From positions 124,001-188,000 of the forward strand of contig NZ_MDKC01000035.1 of the NCBI RefSeq assembly GCF_001712755.1: a stretch of 64,000 nucleotides of DNA. The letters run 5' to 3'. The translations under genes were made by a program, and so were the position numbers. Below the pieces are notes generated by a model. The model saw nothing but the letters and a program-made list of their open reading frames with translations, was not told the origin of the DNA and made no database searches. Source of the stretch: Gottfriedia luciferensis. GTDB taxonomy: Bacteria > Bacillota > Bacilli > Bacillales > Bacillaceae_G. Of this stretch, positions 47,176-58,471 are shown piece by piece (within the stretch, counting starts at the first letter, position 1; each line of letters starts with the position of its first letter).

Positions 47176-49827
47176 TTATTTTGAAATCGTGTTCATCCAT
47201 TTTTCAACAAAAGCAACAGCCTCGTCTAATTTTGAAGGATCTTTACCGCCAGCTTGAGCCATATCAGGACGGCCTCCGCCTCCTCCACCACAAATTGAAG
47301 CAGCTTCTTTTATTAGATTTCCTGCATGATATCCTTGACCTACTAAATCTTTTGTAACACCAGCAATTAAGTTAACTTTACCTTCATTAGCAGAACCAAG
47401 TAATACAACAACAGAACCAATTTTATTTTTAAGGTCATCAACCATTGTGCGAAGACTATTCATATCTGCTCCATTTACTTTAGCAGCAACGAATTTTACT
47501 CCATTTACTTCTTTCACGTTATTACTAATATTTCCTGCTTCAATATTACTTAATTTTGAAGAAAGTGATTCATTCTCTTTTTGTACTTGTTTTAAATCTG
47601 ATTGTAAAGTTTCAATACGAGCAACAACGTCTTTTGTATTTGATTTTAAAAGGCTAGCTGCCTCTTTAAGTTGACCAATTTGTTCTTGCATATATTCATA
47701 AGCTGATTTGCCAGTTACTGCCTCTATACGGCGCGTACCAGCTCCAATACCTGACTCAGAAATTATTTTAAATGTACCGATCGATGCTGTGTTATCAACA
47801 TGACAACCACCACATAGTTCAAGACTATAATCTCCAACTTGTACTACTCGTACTACATCACCATATTTTTCACCGAATAATGCCATTGCACCCATTGCTT
47901 TTGCTTCAGCAATTGCTTTTTCAGAAATTTGAACAGGGATGCTTTCCCAAATTTTTTCATTCACAATTTTTTCAATTGTTTCAAGTTCTTCAGACGTTAC
48001 TTGACCGAAATGCGAGAAGTCAAAACGTAAACGTTCTTGGTTTACTAATGAACCTGCTTGATTTACATGAGTTCCAAGTACATCCTTTAATGCTTGGTGT
48101 AATAAGTGAGTAGCTGTGTGGTTCTTTACAATGCTTGAACGGTTAGCTTTATTGATTGTTGATTCAACTTTAGCACCAACTGATAACGCACCTTCAACAA
48201 CTTTCACTCGATGTAAATTTTGACCGTTTGGAGCTTTTTGAACATCAAGTACTTCTACCTTTAAACCAGGAGCAGTTAAAGTTCCACGGTCTGCAATTTG
48301 ACCCCCACTTTCAGCGTAGAAAGGCGTTACATCAAGAATTAAATGAGCTTCTTCTCCATTTGCTACATCTTCAACTTTTTCTCCGTCTTGTACTAGAACA
48401 AGTACTGTAGATTCAACCGAACCTTCGCTATACCCGACAAAAGCTGAAGTTTCTTTGATTTCACGAAGTGCTTCACTTTGTACCTGCATTGAGTCAACAT
48501 CTTGTCTTGCAGAACGAGCACGCTCACGTTGTTTTTCCATTTCAACTTCGAAACCGTCATGATCAACTGTTAATCCTTCTTCTTCTGCATATTCTTCTGT
48601 TAATTCAATTGGGAATCCATATGTGTCATAAAGACGGAAAACATCTTCACCTTTAATTACAGTACTTCCTTTAGCTTTTGCATCTTTCATTACATTTGTA
48701 AGAAGTGATAATCCTTCATGTAATGTTTCATGGAAACGCTCTTCCTCATTTTTAATTACTTTTTGAATGAACGGTACTTTTTCTTTTACATTTGGATAGT
48801 AGCTTTCCATGATTTCAGCAACAACTGGAACAAGTTCAAACATAAATGGACGCTCAATACCTAATTTTTTAGCAAAACGAACTGCACGACGGATTAATCG
48901 ACGTAATACATATCCACGACCTTCATTTGAAGGAAGAGCGCCATCTGCAACAGCAAAAGATACTGTACGTATATGGTCAGCAATTACTTTAAAAGCAGTA
49001 TCTTGATCTAATTGTCCATTTCGATATTTTTTACCAGAAATTGTTTCAACAACATTGATAATTGGCATAAATAAATCAGTATCAAAGTTTGTGTCTACTT
49101 CTTGTATTACACTTGCCATACGTTCTAAGCCCATACCAGTATCAATGTTTTTATTTGGTAATTCAGGGTATTCTTTACGGTCTAAACCATCTTTTGAATT
49201 AAATTGAGAGAATACAATATTCCAAATTTCTAAATATCGATCATTTTCTAAATCCTCTTTTAATAATTTAATTCCAATGTTTTCTGGATCATATTTTGTT
49301 CCACGATCATAGAAAATCTCTGTACATGGTCCACATGGTCCTTCACCAATTTCCCAGAAGTTACCTTCTAACAGGATAATATGCTCAGGATTTAATCCTA
49401 ATTTAATCCATAAATCATACGTATCTTTATCTTCTGGATAAACAGTAACGTATAATTTTTCTTTTTCAAAACCAAACCATTCAGATGAAGTTAAAAGCTC
49501 CCAACCCCATGTTACAGCTTCTTCACGGAAATAATCTCCGATTGAGAAATTACCTAGCATTTCAAAAAATGTATGGTGACGAGCTGTTTTCCCAACATTC
49601 TCAATATCATTTGTTCGAATTGATTTTTGTGAATTTGTTATTCTTGGATTCTCTGGAATTACTCGACCATCAAAATATTTTTTTAATGTCGCTACACCAC
49701 TATTAATCCATAATAAAGTTGGATCTTCTACTGGTACTAAAGATGCACTTGGCTCAATAGAGTGACCTTTTTCTTTAAAGAAGTCTAAGTACATTTGGCG
49801 AATTTGAGCAGCAGTTAGCTTTTTCAT
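47176..49827 (-). CDS. alaS: Alanine--tRNA ligase
   Basis: 883 residues from [12 protein letters not shown] with GGAGG 8 bases upstream. Catalytic domain (1-about 440, [18 protein letters not shown]), editing domain with HTATHLLH and CGGCHVDNT zinc residues, and C-terminal DHHA1 domain with the glycine stretch [15 protein letters not shown]. Controlled by the alanine T-box upstream. Confidence 0.97.
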   Translation of the reverse strand: MKKLTAAQIRQMYLDFFKEKGHSIEPSASLVPVEDPTLLWINSGVATLKKYFDGRVIPENPRITNSQKSIRTNDIENVGKTARHHTFFEMLGNFSIGDYFREEAVTWGWELLTSSEWFGFEKEKLYVTVYPEDKDTYDLWIKLGLNPEHIILLEGNFWEIGEGPCGPCTEIFYDRGTKYDPENIGIKLLKEDLENDRYLEIWNIVFSQFNSKDGLDRKEYPELPNKNIDTGMGLERMASVIQEVDTNFDTDLFMPIINVVETISGKKYRNGQLDQDTAFKVIADHIRTVSFAVADGALPSNEGRGYVLRRLIRRAVRFAKKLGIERPFMFELVPVVAEIMESYYPNVKEKVPFIQKVIKNEEERFHETLHEGLSLLTNVMKDAKAKGSTVIKGEDVFRLYDTYGFPIELTEEYAEEEGLTVDHDGFEVEMEKQRERARSARQDVDSMQVQSEALREIKETSAFVGYSEGSVESTVLVLVQDGEKVEDVANGEEAHLILDVTPFYAESGGQIADRGTLTAPGLKVEVLDVQKAPNGQNLHRVKVVEGALSVGAKVESTINKANRSSIVKNHTATHLLHQALKDVLGTHVNQAGSLVNQERLRFDFSHFGQVTSEELETIEKIVNEKIWESIPVQISEKAIAEAKAMGAMALFGEKYGDVVRVVQVGDYSLELCGGCHVDNTASIGTFKIISESGIGAGTRRIEAVTGKSAYEYMQEQIGQLKEAASLLKSNTKDVVARIETLQSDLKQVQKENESLSSKLSNIEAGNISNNVKEVNGVKFVAAKVNGADMNSLRTMVDDLKNKIGSVVVLLGSANEGKVNLIAGVTKDLVGQGYHAGNLIKEAASICGGGGGGRPDMAQAGGKDPSKLDEAVAFVEKWMNTISK

Positions 49828-49875
49828 TATATTAACCTCCATTTAGTAAATTTATAATGTTATAAAAACAAAAAA

Positions 49876-50139
49876 ATCCCGTCCCTAAAACAGGGACGAG
49901 ATGTACTCGCGATACCACCCTGATTATGAATAGAAAGCTAGTTGCTTAGGCAAAATGCCTCAAAGTCTATTCATCACCTCAAGAGACCGTAACGTGGTCT
50001 GACGCGTCAGTGATTAGCTGCATTCAGGAGTAGCTTTTCTGTCACCCTTCATTAAAGTTTCTTTCAGCCTAGGAAACTTCTCTCTTTTGCATAAGCTTAA
50101 ATGGTTTAGTGACATACTTGTTCCTTCAAAATTTTGCAA
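49876..50139 (-). promoter_or_regulatory. Alanine-specific T-box leader of alaS
   Basis: Minus strand: AGAGAGAAG and GGCTGAAAG of stem I, then GAA-T-GCA giving the specifier GCA (Ala) at 50019-50021, the T-box AGGGTGGTATCGCG (near 49906-49920), and the terminator CGTCCCT/AGGGACG (49880-49898) followed by a run of T. The T-box UGGU fits the A discriminator of tRNA-Ala. Confidence 0.93.
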
Positions 50140-50145
50140 ATATAA

Positions 50146-50174
50146 ATTGTATGAAAAAATAGTATCATTGTCAA
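50146..50174 (-). promoter_or_regulatory. Strong SigA promoter of the alaS T-box operon
   Basis: Minus strand TTGACA (50169-50174), exactly 17 bases, TACAAT (50146-50151). It starts 10 bases after the stop of the upstream permease gene. Confidence 0.88.
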
Positions 50175-50183
50175 AAATGAAAG

Positions 50184-51251
50184 TCAAGTTGAGAGACGTT
50201 CTTTTCTATTACTGTAATAGCGAATAACAGAAATAATGACAACTAATAATGGAACTGCAATTAACAAACCAATAAAACCAGCTATTTCACCTGCAACTAA
50301 TAATGAAAACATAATAATAACTGGATGAGTATGAATTGATTTTCCAATTATAAGCGGAGAAAGGACGTTACCTTCAATCAATTGTAAAACAATTATAGTA
50401 ATACCTACTCTAATTAATAAACCGGTCCCTTCCGAAGCGGCTAGAAACAAGGTTGGTACAGCTCCAATAACCGGTCCGAAATACGGAATGATATCTGTTA
50501 TTCCTATGACAACTCCTAATACTAGAGCATATTTCATTCGAACAATCCATAGAAAGATTGTTGCTAATACAAACAATAAAAAGCAAACTAATATTTGACC
50601 ACGAATATATTTTCCAAAAGTATTATTTAGTTCTTTTGCCAAACCTTTTGCTTCATATCGCCATTTGTAAGGGATAATTTTCCAAAACATATTCGATAAG
50701 ACCTTATAGTCTTTTAAAAAGTAAAAAACGATAAACGGAATGATAAAGAGTGAAATAATATTATTTACTAATTGCTTCATCCATTCACCAGATTTACTCA
50801 ATAATGATAATCCCGATTTTTCAGCACCATTAATCATTAAATCAATACGATTATGAAGAAAAATTGGCATCCTCGAAGTCTTTCGTTCGATTTTTGATAA
50901 AAAATTATCATATAATGCCATTACTTTAGGAAAAGCTCTTAAAATATCTTGCCACTGTTGTTTAAAAATAGGGAGTAATAAATAAAGCCCAAGTACACAC
51001 CCTCCAAAAAATAATAAATAAATCAATAAAATCGCAATTACTCGTTTTATCCCTTTATTATGAATATATTCAATTGCTGGATGTAGCAAATAAGCAATGA
51101 TTAACCCAATCAAAAATGGAACCATCGATTTTAAAACACCAATTACAATATGTAAATAAACCGGTTTTAAATAATAAAAAACGATTCCAACTAATCCAAT
51201 TAACAAAATTAAACATAGTCGATATATCCACTTTAACTTTAAACCGTCCAT
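50184..51251 (-). CDS. AI-2E family transporter (YrrI-like permease)
   Basis: 355 residues with about eight membrane segments, a central soluble part (about 110-150) and the family motif GITDIIPYFGPVIGAVP (about 250-266). It precedes alaS as yrrI does in B. subtilis. Substrate unknown; the AI-2 export label is weakly supported for the family. Its Shine-Dalgarno GGAGG is in the 3' arm of a terminator-like hairpin. Confidence 0.87.
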   Translation of the reverse strand: MDGLKLKWIYRLCLILLIGLVGIVFYYLKPVYLHIVIGVLKSMVPFLIGLIIAYLLHPAIEYIHNKGIKRVIAILLIYLLFFGGCVLGLYLLLPIFKQQWQDILRAFPKVMALYDNFLSKIERKTSRMPIFLHNRIDLMINGAEKSGLSLLSKSGEWMKQLVNNIISLFIIPFIVFYFLKDYKVLSNMFWKIIPYKWRYEAKGLAKELNNTFGKYIRGQILVCFLLFVLATIFLWIVRMKYALVLGVVIGITDIIPYFGPVIGAVPTLFLAASEGTGLLIRVGITIIVLQLIEGNVLSPLIIGKSIHTHPVIIMFSLLVAGEIAGFIGLLIAVPLLVVIISVIRYYSNRKERLST

Positions 51252-51257
51252 AAAAAA

Positions 51258-51283
51258 CCTCCATACTGGTAATAGTATGGAGA
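51258..51283 (-). terminator. Terminator-like hairpin containing the YrrI-like gene's Shine-Dalgarno
   Basis: On the minus strand CTCCATACT/AGTATGGAG (9-bp perfect stem, six-base loop) is followed by GTTTTTT and directly by the ATG at 51251. GGAG of the 3' arm is the Shine-Dalgarno of the permease gene. Confidence 0.75.
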
Positions 51284-51290
51284 ATTTCGA

Positions 51291-51854
51291 TTAAATTATG
51301 TGACTCGTTAAAAAATTTGCGAAGTCTTCCCTCTTCACAACATTCAATTCACATTTCGTTTTTGCTTCTTTTTCAATGATTGCTAGTTCTTTTGGAAATT
51401 CTTTCTCTACACCAATTGTCATAAAAGCTAATTTCTCTTGTGCTCGCCTAGATCTAATATTTGACGCTTTTGCACCAGCAAAAACATAGTCCATTTTCAA
51501 CTCGTTAAAAGCAATTTTTAAAATTTCAATTTTCGAAGCTTCATTATACCCTTGTCCCCAAAATGGAACCCCTATCCAAGTGCCGATATGACAAATTCCA
51601 TCTCCTCGGTCAATGTGCTTTAAACTTGTTATACCGACAACCTCATCTTGCTCATTTAAAATTATCCGATTTATTACTTTACCGTCTAATTCCTGCTGAA
51701 CAATATAACTTATAAATCCAATTGTATCCTCAATACGATCTACTTTTATTCCCAAAACATCTTTCACACCTGGATCTGATGATAACTTAAAAACCTGCTC
51801 TGCATACTTTAAATCATTCTTAACAAGCTTAACTCCCACTCCCATATTTACCAT
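51291..51854 (-). CDS. GNAT family N-acetyltransferase (RimJ/RimL-like)
   Basis: 187 residues (or 184 from an in-frame ATG at 51845; neither has a strong Shine-Dalgarno). Acetyltransferase_3 type: VVGITSLKHIDRG (about 71-83), GTWIGVPFWGQGYNEASK (acetyl-CoA loop) and NIRSRRAQEKLAF. Substrate unknown. It ends 8 bases before the hairpin in front of the permease gene. Confidence 0.83.
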   Translation of the reverse strand: MVNMGVGVKLVKNDLKYAEQVFKLSSDPGVKDVLGIKVDRIEDTIGFISYIVQQELDGKVINRIILNEQDEVVGITSLKHIDRGDGICHIGTWIGVPFWGQGYNEASKIEILKIAFNELKMDYVFAGAKASNIRSRRAQEKLAFMTIGVEKEFPKELAIIEKEAKTKCELNVVKREDFANFLTSHII

Positions 51855-52203
51855 CTCTTTTCCATGTTTTTATAAATGATAAAAGAAGATGATCATTTTC
51901 TCAATGAAAAAATTTTAAATATATTGGGAATGTATGATTAGGATTGGATTTAATATATTGATTTAATACATTGAAAAAAACAAAGCACATGTAGTAAATA
52001 TGGTTATATTATCAACAAACTAAGTAATTGTTTTATTCTTGAGAAGTTAAAAATTTTTAGAGTTAATTATTAGAAAACAAGTTCAAATTATTATTATAAG
52101 TTGATACTCGATCTTAATTGAACTATATACTGATTAGCTGTTAAGCTACTCTAGTAAAAGGATATTAAATTAGGTTTTTTAGTGTAACTTTTTTCGATGA
52201 ATA

Positions 52204-52331
52204 AGTTGATTGGAACGGAGGGGTGCTCGACTCCTATGGGATAAGCGGGAAGGCTGAGACCCCGCAGGCTTGCCGAGGAGGCTAAAGAATCTCGCCCCAT
52301 GGAAAGCGAGCACCCCGTAGTGGAAATCAAC
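52204..52331. repeat. 125-bp GC-rich dispersed repeat, copy B
   Basis: Matches copy A (25411-25535) over its whole length with few changes and one short insertion. Here GGTGCTCGAC pairs well with GCGAGCACC, and the ends GTTGATT and AATCAAC form a terminal inverted repeat. Some differences between copies preserve or improve pairing (GTGCTCG here, GTGATCG in copy A). Confidence 0.9.
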
Positions 52332-52378
52332 CTCACTCGGCTCCTTTTACGAAAATTTGATTATTTTTTTGACAGTAA

Positions 52379-52408
52379 AAAAGCACATGCCCCTATAGAC
52401 ATGCGCTA
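52379..52408 (-). terminator. Terminator after the 44-residue protein gene
   Basis: AGCGCATG/CATGTGCT stem (one wobble), eight- to ten-base loop, followed on the minus strand by TTTTTT; about 7 bases after the stop of the small gene. Confidence 0.82.
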
Positions 52409-52414
52409 AAAAAA

Positions 52415-52549
52415 TTAAAGCATTTTTTTCAATGACTTTCTCATACGTTTCATATTCTTTGAAGTAAGCCATTTGTTATCGTACATTAACTTCATCGCAA
52501 GTGCACCTGCACCTAAACCTAAACCTAATAAAGAGCTTTTTCTAGCCAT
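52415..52549 (-). CDS. Small basic protein, YrzQ/DUF3918-like
   Basis: 44 residues from an ATG with AGGAGTG 8 bases upstream. Glycine-rich hydrophobic N terminus (LLGLGLGAGALAMKLMY, about 7-23) and basic methionine-rich tail (KNMKRMRKSLKKML). The pattern and the position near recD2 resemble B. subtilis YrzQ; the family assignment is from memory. Function unknown. Confidence 0.65.
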   Translation of the reverse strand: MARKSSLLGLGLGAGALAMKLMYDNKWLTSKNMKRMRKSLKKML

Positions 52550-52562
52550 CAATTACCCACTC

Positions 52563-52751
52563 CTACATACTAAGTTTTCGATCCTCTTCGTCAAATAAAT
52601 CATCCAACGAACTTAACGTACCATCTTCTTCAACTTGGTGGGTATAAATTATCCCTTTATTAATTGTTAGTTCAATATAACATCCCCAACAATAATATTG
52701 ATTTACACCTATTTTCCCTAAGTCTTTACTATGACAATTTGGACAAATCAC
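52563..52751 (-). CDS. Small zinc-ribbon protein
   Basis: 62 residues from a GTG with GGGAG 8 bases upstream. Two CxxC pairs, CPNC (3-6) and CWGC (21-24), form a zinc ribbon; the tail is acidic. By position after recD2 it may correspond to YrzR of B. subtilis. Function unknown. Followed 13 bases later by the 44-residue gene. Confidence 0.72.
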   Translation of the reverse strand: MICPNCHSKDLGKIGVNQYYCWGCYIELTINKGIIYTHQVEEDGTLSSLDDLFDEEDRKLSM

Positions 52752-52768
52752 AACGCTCGCTCCCTTAG

Positions 52769-52795
52769 CCTAAAAAAGGCAATGTTTCTAAGCAT
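52769..52795 (-). terminator. Weak terminator after recD2
   Basis: CAATG/CATTG short stem with eight-base loop followed on the minus strand by CCTTTTTTAGG, about 70 bases after the recD2 stop. Confidence 0.5.
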
Positions 52796-52863
52796 TGTGA
52801 CCAAATTTTCATAAAAATATACGTTAGTACAGGAATCGTCTTGCACTATATATTCTTAGTCAT

Positions 52864-55221
52864 TTACATGAAATCATAAGGTGAAAGATTTGGTAATTCG
52901 TCTGAAAGCTGAAATGGTAAATCTTCGTTTAGTTGCACTTCACCATTTTCAATCCCTTTTAGTTTCATACATAGAGTAGTTTGTCTTTGACCATCATCTG
53001 TTCTTCCAATACCTTGAATAAATGCATCTTGTTCACCGCACATGATTAAGAACTTCTTGCTTCTTGTCACTGCAGTGTAAATTAAATTTCTTCGAAGCAT
53101 TCGATAATAACTTTTGACAATTGGAAGCACAATAATATCAAATTCACTACCTTGAGACTTATGAATTGAACAACAGTAAGCTAGAGTTAATTGAGAAAAA
53201 TCTGGTCTAGTATAAGTCACTTCATTTCCATCAAATGAAACGATTATAATATCTTGTTGTTCTACATTTTCTTTAGCGAAAAAAATGTTTACAATTTCAC
53301 CCATATCTCCATTAAAAACATTATTTTCAGGAACGTTTACAAGTTGGAGAACTTTGTCACCTGTACGAAAAGTAGTATCACCAAAATTCATTTCACGTTG
53401 CTTTTCCCTTTTAGGGTTAAACACTTCTTGCAGCCCTTCATTTAAAGCATCAATTCCTGCTGGACCACGATACATCGGCGCTAATACTTGGATATCTCTT
53501 ACAGGAAAACCTTTTTTATTGGCATTTTCACACACTTTTTTGACGACTTCAACAACTTGTTGGCTTGAACAACCGATAAATGAACGATCTTTTCTTTGTT
53601 CAAATAAATCCTCAGATATTGTTCCATCTTTTATATAATGTGCAAGCGTAATAATCGAAGAATCTTCTGATTGACGGTAAATATCTTTTAATCGTACGGT
53701 TGGAACTGTACCAGAGTTTAATAAATCCTTTAAGACTTGACCTGGACCAACAGAAGGTAATTGATCCTCATCCCCTACAAAAATGACTTGGCATCCTTCT
53801 GGAATACTTTTGAGTAATTGATTCCCTAACCAAACATCGACCATTGAAAACTCATCAATGATTAGTAACTTTCCATTTAAAGGATTTTCCTCATGATGGC
53901 TAAACTCCCCTTCTCTTGTCCAACCGAGTAAACGATGGATTGTTACTGCCGGTAATCCAGTTGCTTCACTCATTCTTTTTGCCGCTCTACCTGTAGGTGC
54001 AGCAAGCAAATAAGGGAATGGATCATCTTTCGGGTAAGAATGCTGATCTAATGATAAATCATGGATTGTTGAAAACAGATTAACGATTCCTTTAATAACT
54101 GTCGTTTTACCTGTCCCTGGTCCACCTGTAAGGACCATCATAGCTGACTCCATTGCCTTTTTGATTGCTTGTGCTTGTGAAGGGGCATATTTTACATTCA
54201 TTTTTGATTCGAGGTCTTCTAGCTCTTTTGCAAATCTAGTTTCAGTCATTTCACCTAAATCTGGAGCACTGCTTAATAATTTTTGGATCGCATTTACAAT
54301 GCCCTTCTCAGCGTAATAAAGAGCGGCTAGATAGATTCTCTCGTCTTCCATTACTAGCTTTCCGTCTGCTACCAATCGTTTCATTTCCCGAGAAATGTCG
54401 ACTGGTTCGACAAGCTCTTTATCTTGTTTCATTAATAATTGTCTAGTTTCATCAATAAACTGATCTTGCGTTATATAAACATGTCCTTCTTGCATCGATA
54501 AATGTTCTAAGATATAAATACAACCCGCTCGTATCCGATCTGGATGATTTCCTGTAATACCGATTGCCCGACCAATTTCATCTGCTCTCCCAAACCCAAT
54601 CCCATCTACATCTTCAATTAACTTAAATGGATTTGTTCTGATAACATCTAGAGTTGATTCATTATAGGTCTTATAAATTTTAATCGATAAACCCGTTCCA
54701 ATACCGTAGCTACTTAAAAAGCTGATTACTTTTTCAAGACCTTGATGAGATAAAATTGTTTCATAAATTTCTTTAGCTTTAGATTTTGCCAGCCCGGGAA
54801 CACCTTCTAAGCTATCAGCATTATCTAAAATTTTATTAATTGCACCTTCACCTAAATGGTCAACGATTTTTTCAGCTGTTCTTTTTCCAATTCCTTTAAA
54901 CAAATCTGAGGATAAATATTGAATAACACCTTTTTTAGTAGATGGAAGCTCTTTTTCAAATGATGATATTTGAAATTGTTTACCATACCTCGGATGGTCT
55001 TTTACAATCCCTTTAAATGTATATGTTTCATCTTCATTCATCCTTGGAATATTCCCAGTAATGGTCATTTCCTGTTCACAATTTGATAAATTTGTATCAA
55101 CTACTTTTATCTTTGCAACAGTATAAAAATTTTCTGCATTATAAAAGATGATTGTTGTGATATGCCCTTTAATATATGGTGTCTCATCAACAAACAATTC
55201 CATTTCACTTTGGGTTTGCAC
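52864..55221 (-). CDS. recD2: ATP-dependent DNA helicase RecD2 (YrrC)
   Basis: 785 residues. N-terminal OB-like and helix-hairpin-helix region (about 1-200, including GIGKRTAEKIVDHLG), then a superfamily 1B helicase core with Walker A LTGGPGTGKTT (near 356-366), IIDEFSMVD, VGDEDQLPSVGPG and YTAVTRSKKF. A 5'-3' helicase that acts without RecBC in Bacillus DNA repair. Confidence 0.95.
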   Translation of the reverse strand: MQTQSEMELFVDETPYIKGHITTIIFYNAENFYTVAKIKVVDTNLSNCEQEMTITGNIPRMNEDETYTFKGIVKDHPRYGKQFQISSFEKELPSTKKGVIQYLSSDLFKGIGKRTAEKIVDHLGEGAINKILDNADSLEGVPGLAKSKAKEIYETILSHQGLEKVISFLSSYGIGTGLSIKIYKTYNESTLDVIRTNPFKLIEDVDGIGFGRADEIGRAIGITGNHPDRIRAGCIYILEHLSMQEGHVYITQDQFIDETRQLLMKQDKELVEPVDISREMKRLVADGKLVMEDERIYLAALYYAEKGIVNAIQKLLSSAPDLGEMTETRFAKELEDLESKMNVKYAPSQAQAIKKAMESAMMVLTGGPGTGKTTVIKGIVNLFSTIHDLSLDQHSYPKDDPFPYLLAAPTGRAAKRMSEATGLPAVTIHRLLGWTREGEFSHHEENPLNGKLLIIDEFSMVDVWLGNQLLKSIPEGCQVIFVGDEDQLPSVGPGQVLKDLLNSGTVPTVRLKDIYRQSEDSSIITLAHYIKDGTISEDLFEQRKDRSFIGCSSQQVVEVVKKVCENANKKGFPVRDIQVLAPMYRGPAGIDALNEGLQEVFNPKREKQREMNFGDTTFRTGDKVLQLVNVPENNVFNGDMGEIVNIFFAKENVEQQDIIIVSFDGNEVTYTRPDFSQLTLAYCCSIHKSQGSEFDIIVLPIVKSYYRMLRRNLIYTAVTRSKKFLIMCGEQDAFIQGIGRTDDGQRQTTLCMKLKGIENGEVQLNEDLPFQLSDELPNLSPYDFM

Positions 55222-55258
55222 TTCTCTACCTCCCCGAACTTACACAACTAAACTAGCT

Positions 55259-55918
55259 TCATTCTACTTCTTTATTTTCAATTACTTTTAAAGCATGCAT
55301 AGCAAGCATATGATCATCTTGGCATTCAATCGCTTTATTAAAATGGTCTTTTGCAGTTGTAACTTGATCATTAAACATCGCAATTATGCCTAGATTATAA
55401 TGTGCATCAGCATGAAGTTCATCTAATTGTAAAACCTTTTCTAAATTAACCTTTGCTTCATCTAACATTTCCAATTTAGCTAAAGTAAGGCCGTATTGGA
55501 ATAATGCGTCTACATCTTGATCATCTAGCTCAATCGCTCGTTGAAAAAATGGAAGTGCAAAACGATCTTCGCCATTATTAACACAGCATAAACCAATCAT
55601 AAAATGGACATCACTATCATTCATGCCAAGTTTCACACAATGTTGAAAATGTTTTTTAGCTAATTCAAATTTACCATCTTCAAAATAAACTGTTCCAACT
55701 GCATAATGCGCTGCTGCCAATTCCGGATCAATTTCTAAAGCCTTTTCAAAAAAAAGACAAGCTCGTTCTACATCTCCCATCGATAGTAAAAGTTGACCAA
55801 AATTAACATACGCTAATGAATTAGTAGGATTTTCTTCAATTTCTTTCGTTAAAAAATTAGCTGCATCCTCTAAGTTCCCCTCTTGCAGGGCTGCTACGCC
55901 ACGTTCAAAATTATTCAT
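55259..55918 (-). CDS. Tetratricopeptide repeat protein (YrrB-like)
   Basis: 219 residues made almost wholly of about six TPR units with the typical W/L-G-Y-A-F-A-P spacing (for example NFGQLLLSMGDVERACLFFEKALEIDP). B. subtilis YrrB lies at the same place between mnmA and recD2. No catalytic domain; a protein-protein adaptor of unknown partner. Confidence 0.87.
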   Translation of the reverse strand: MNNFERGVAALQEGNLEDAANFLTKEIEENPTNSLAYVNFGQLLLSMGDVERACLFFEKALEIDPELAAAHYAVGTVYFEDGKFELAKKHFQHCVKLGMNDSDVHFMIGLCCVNNGEDRFALPFFQRAIELDDQDVDALFQYGLTLAKLEMLDEAKVNLEKVLQLDELHADAHYNLGIIAMFNDQVTTAKDHFNKAIECQDDHMLAMHALKVIENKEVE

Positions 55919-56084
55919 CTATAACACCTCTATGTATTTTCTTTCAATTATTTTTGACAGACTCCATTTTCTATACTAATCAGTTTAAGAAACTTAATAT
56001 ATCTATTTAACACTATCACACCATAGTATACATTTCAAAGGAACGTTTCTTCAAAATTCCTGCGAAAAATTATGTATTTCCATT

Positions 56085-56117
56085 CAAAAAAACAACCCCA
56101 ACCATTATGATTGGGGT
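56085..56117 (-). terminator. mnmA terminator
   Basis: ACCCCAA-TCATAATGG-TTGGGGT hairpin followed on the minus strand by TGTTTTTTTG, 9 bases after the mnmA stop. Confidence 0.85.
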
Positions 56118-56125
56118 AAATAGAT

Positions 56126-57262
<1,137 letters not shown>

Positions 57263-57272
57263 CTATAAAAAT

Positions 57273-58418
57273 TTATATTTTAACTAATCGTTTTACAATT
57301 GAAGATACACGTTCTCCAAGTATACGGATTTGTTCTTCTGTATTTCCATAACCAAAGCTGAACCGAACCGAAGAACGTATTTTAGGTGAATCTATTCCAA
57401 ACATTTCAACTAAAACATGTGATGGATCTATACTACCAGCAGTGCAAGCAGACCCGCTTGAAGCTGCTATACCTGATAAATCAAGGTTTACCAAAAATGA
57501 TTCAATTGAAATATCTTCGAAGGATAAGTTTAACACATGCGGTGCAAAAAACGACTCATTTCCATTCTTTTCAAAACGAATTCCATTTTCTTTTAGAACA
57601 TTCATTAAAATTTCATGGAAACGCAAATAGCTTTCTATCCGTTCATCTCTTCCGATGTGAATTACTTCTACTGCTTTAGCTAATCCAACAATACCAGGTA
57701 CATTTTCTGTACCCGCACGACGTTTACGCTCTTGCTGACCGCCATATTGTAATTGTGTAAAAATTGCATTTTCACTTACATAAAGAAAACCTACACCTTT
57801 AGGTCCATTAATTTTATGTGAGGAAATGGATAATAAGTCGACACCAAGTTCTTCAACATTAATTGGAATTAAACCGTAAGCTTGTACTGCATCTGTATGG
57901 AAATGAGCTTTATGGTCACTAAGAAGTTCACCAATTTCTTTAATTGGTTGAACTGTTCCTATTTCATTATTAACCATCATAATTGATACTAAAATTGTAT
58001 CATCACGAAGTGCAGCCTTTACATCCTCTACATTTACGCGGCCTGTATGATCAACTGGTAAATACGTAACCTCAAAGCCTTTCTTTTCAAGAGCCTGGCA
58101 TGTATGTAATATAGCATGATGCTCGATGCTAGAGGTAATAATGTGCTTACCATATTTTTGATTCGCATAAGCAGCACCTAAAACAGCAAGGTTATCACTT
58201 TCCGTTCCACCACTTGTAAAAATAATTTCGTTAACTTTTGATCCTATACTATTAGCACAAATCATGCGTGCAGTATCAATCTTTTGACGAGCTTGTCGGC
58301 CAAATGAATGAATACTAGATGGATTTCCAAAAGTCTCTTGCATTTCTACAACCATCTTTTCAATTACTTCTGGATGCATTGGAGAAGTCGCAGCATGATC
58401 TACATAAATACGTTCCAT
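57273..58418 (-). CDS. Cysteine desulfurase (YrvO type)
   Basis: 381 residues, class V PLP enzyme. YVDHAATSPMHP at 5-16, PLP lysine K202 (SISSHKINGPKG), active cysteine C325 in SGSACTAGS. It lies between cymR and mnmA, matching B. subtilis YrvO, which supplies sulfur directly to MnmA. Symbols such as iscS or nifS are often used. Confidence 0.93.
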   Translation of the reverse strand: MERIYVDHAATSPMHPEVIEKMVVEMQETFGNPSSIHSFGRQARQKIDTARMICANSIGSKVNEIIFTSGGTESDNLAVLGAAYANQKYGKHIITSSIEHHAILHTCQALEKKGFEVTYLPVDHTGRVNVEDVKAALRDDTILVSIMMVNNEIGTVQPIKEIGELLSDHKAHFHTDAVQAYGLIPINVEELGVDLLSISSHKINGPKGVGFLYVSENAIFTQLQYGGQQERKRRAGTENVPGIVGLAKAVEVIHIGRDERIESYLRFHEILMNVLKENGIRFEKNGNESFFAPHVLNLSFEDISIESFLVNLDLSGIAASSGSACTAGSIDPSHVLVEMFGIDSPKIRSSVRFSFGYGNTEEQIRILGERVSSIVKRLVKI

Positions 58419-58471
58419 TTTTATTAAATCCTTTCTTTATGAAGCGTTCAACTATTTTGAACGCACTAAAA

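Larger units (their letters stand above)
51855..52414. other. Intergenic region with dispersed repeat copy B
   Basis: No gene is supported. 51855-52200 is AT-rich and shows nothing I can name. 52204-52331 is the GC-rich repeat; a hairpin terminator lies at 52379-52408. A short minus-strand frame at 52151-52336 comes entirely from the repeat and is rejected as coding. Confidence 0.6.

Noticed and set aside
47772-48113. Plus-strand frame of 113 codons opposite alaS
   Set aside because: Antisense shadow of a highly conserved gene; composition rich in His, Leu and Gln, no start signals.
52151-52336. A 61-codon minus-strand frame within the second repeat copy
   Set aside because: It is produced by the GC-rich repeat, starts outside it in unrelated sequence, has no Shine-Dalgarno and the other copy does not keep the frame.
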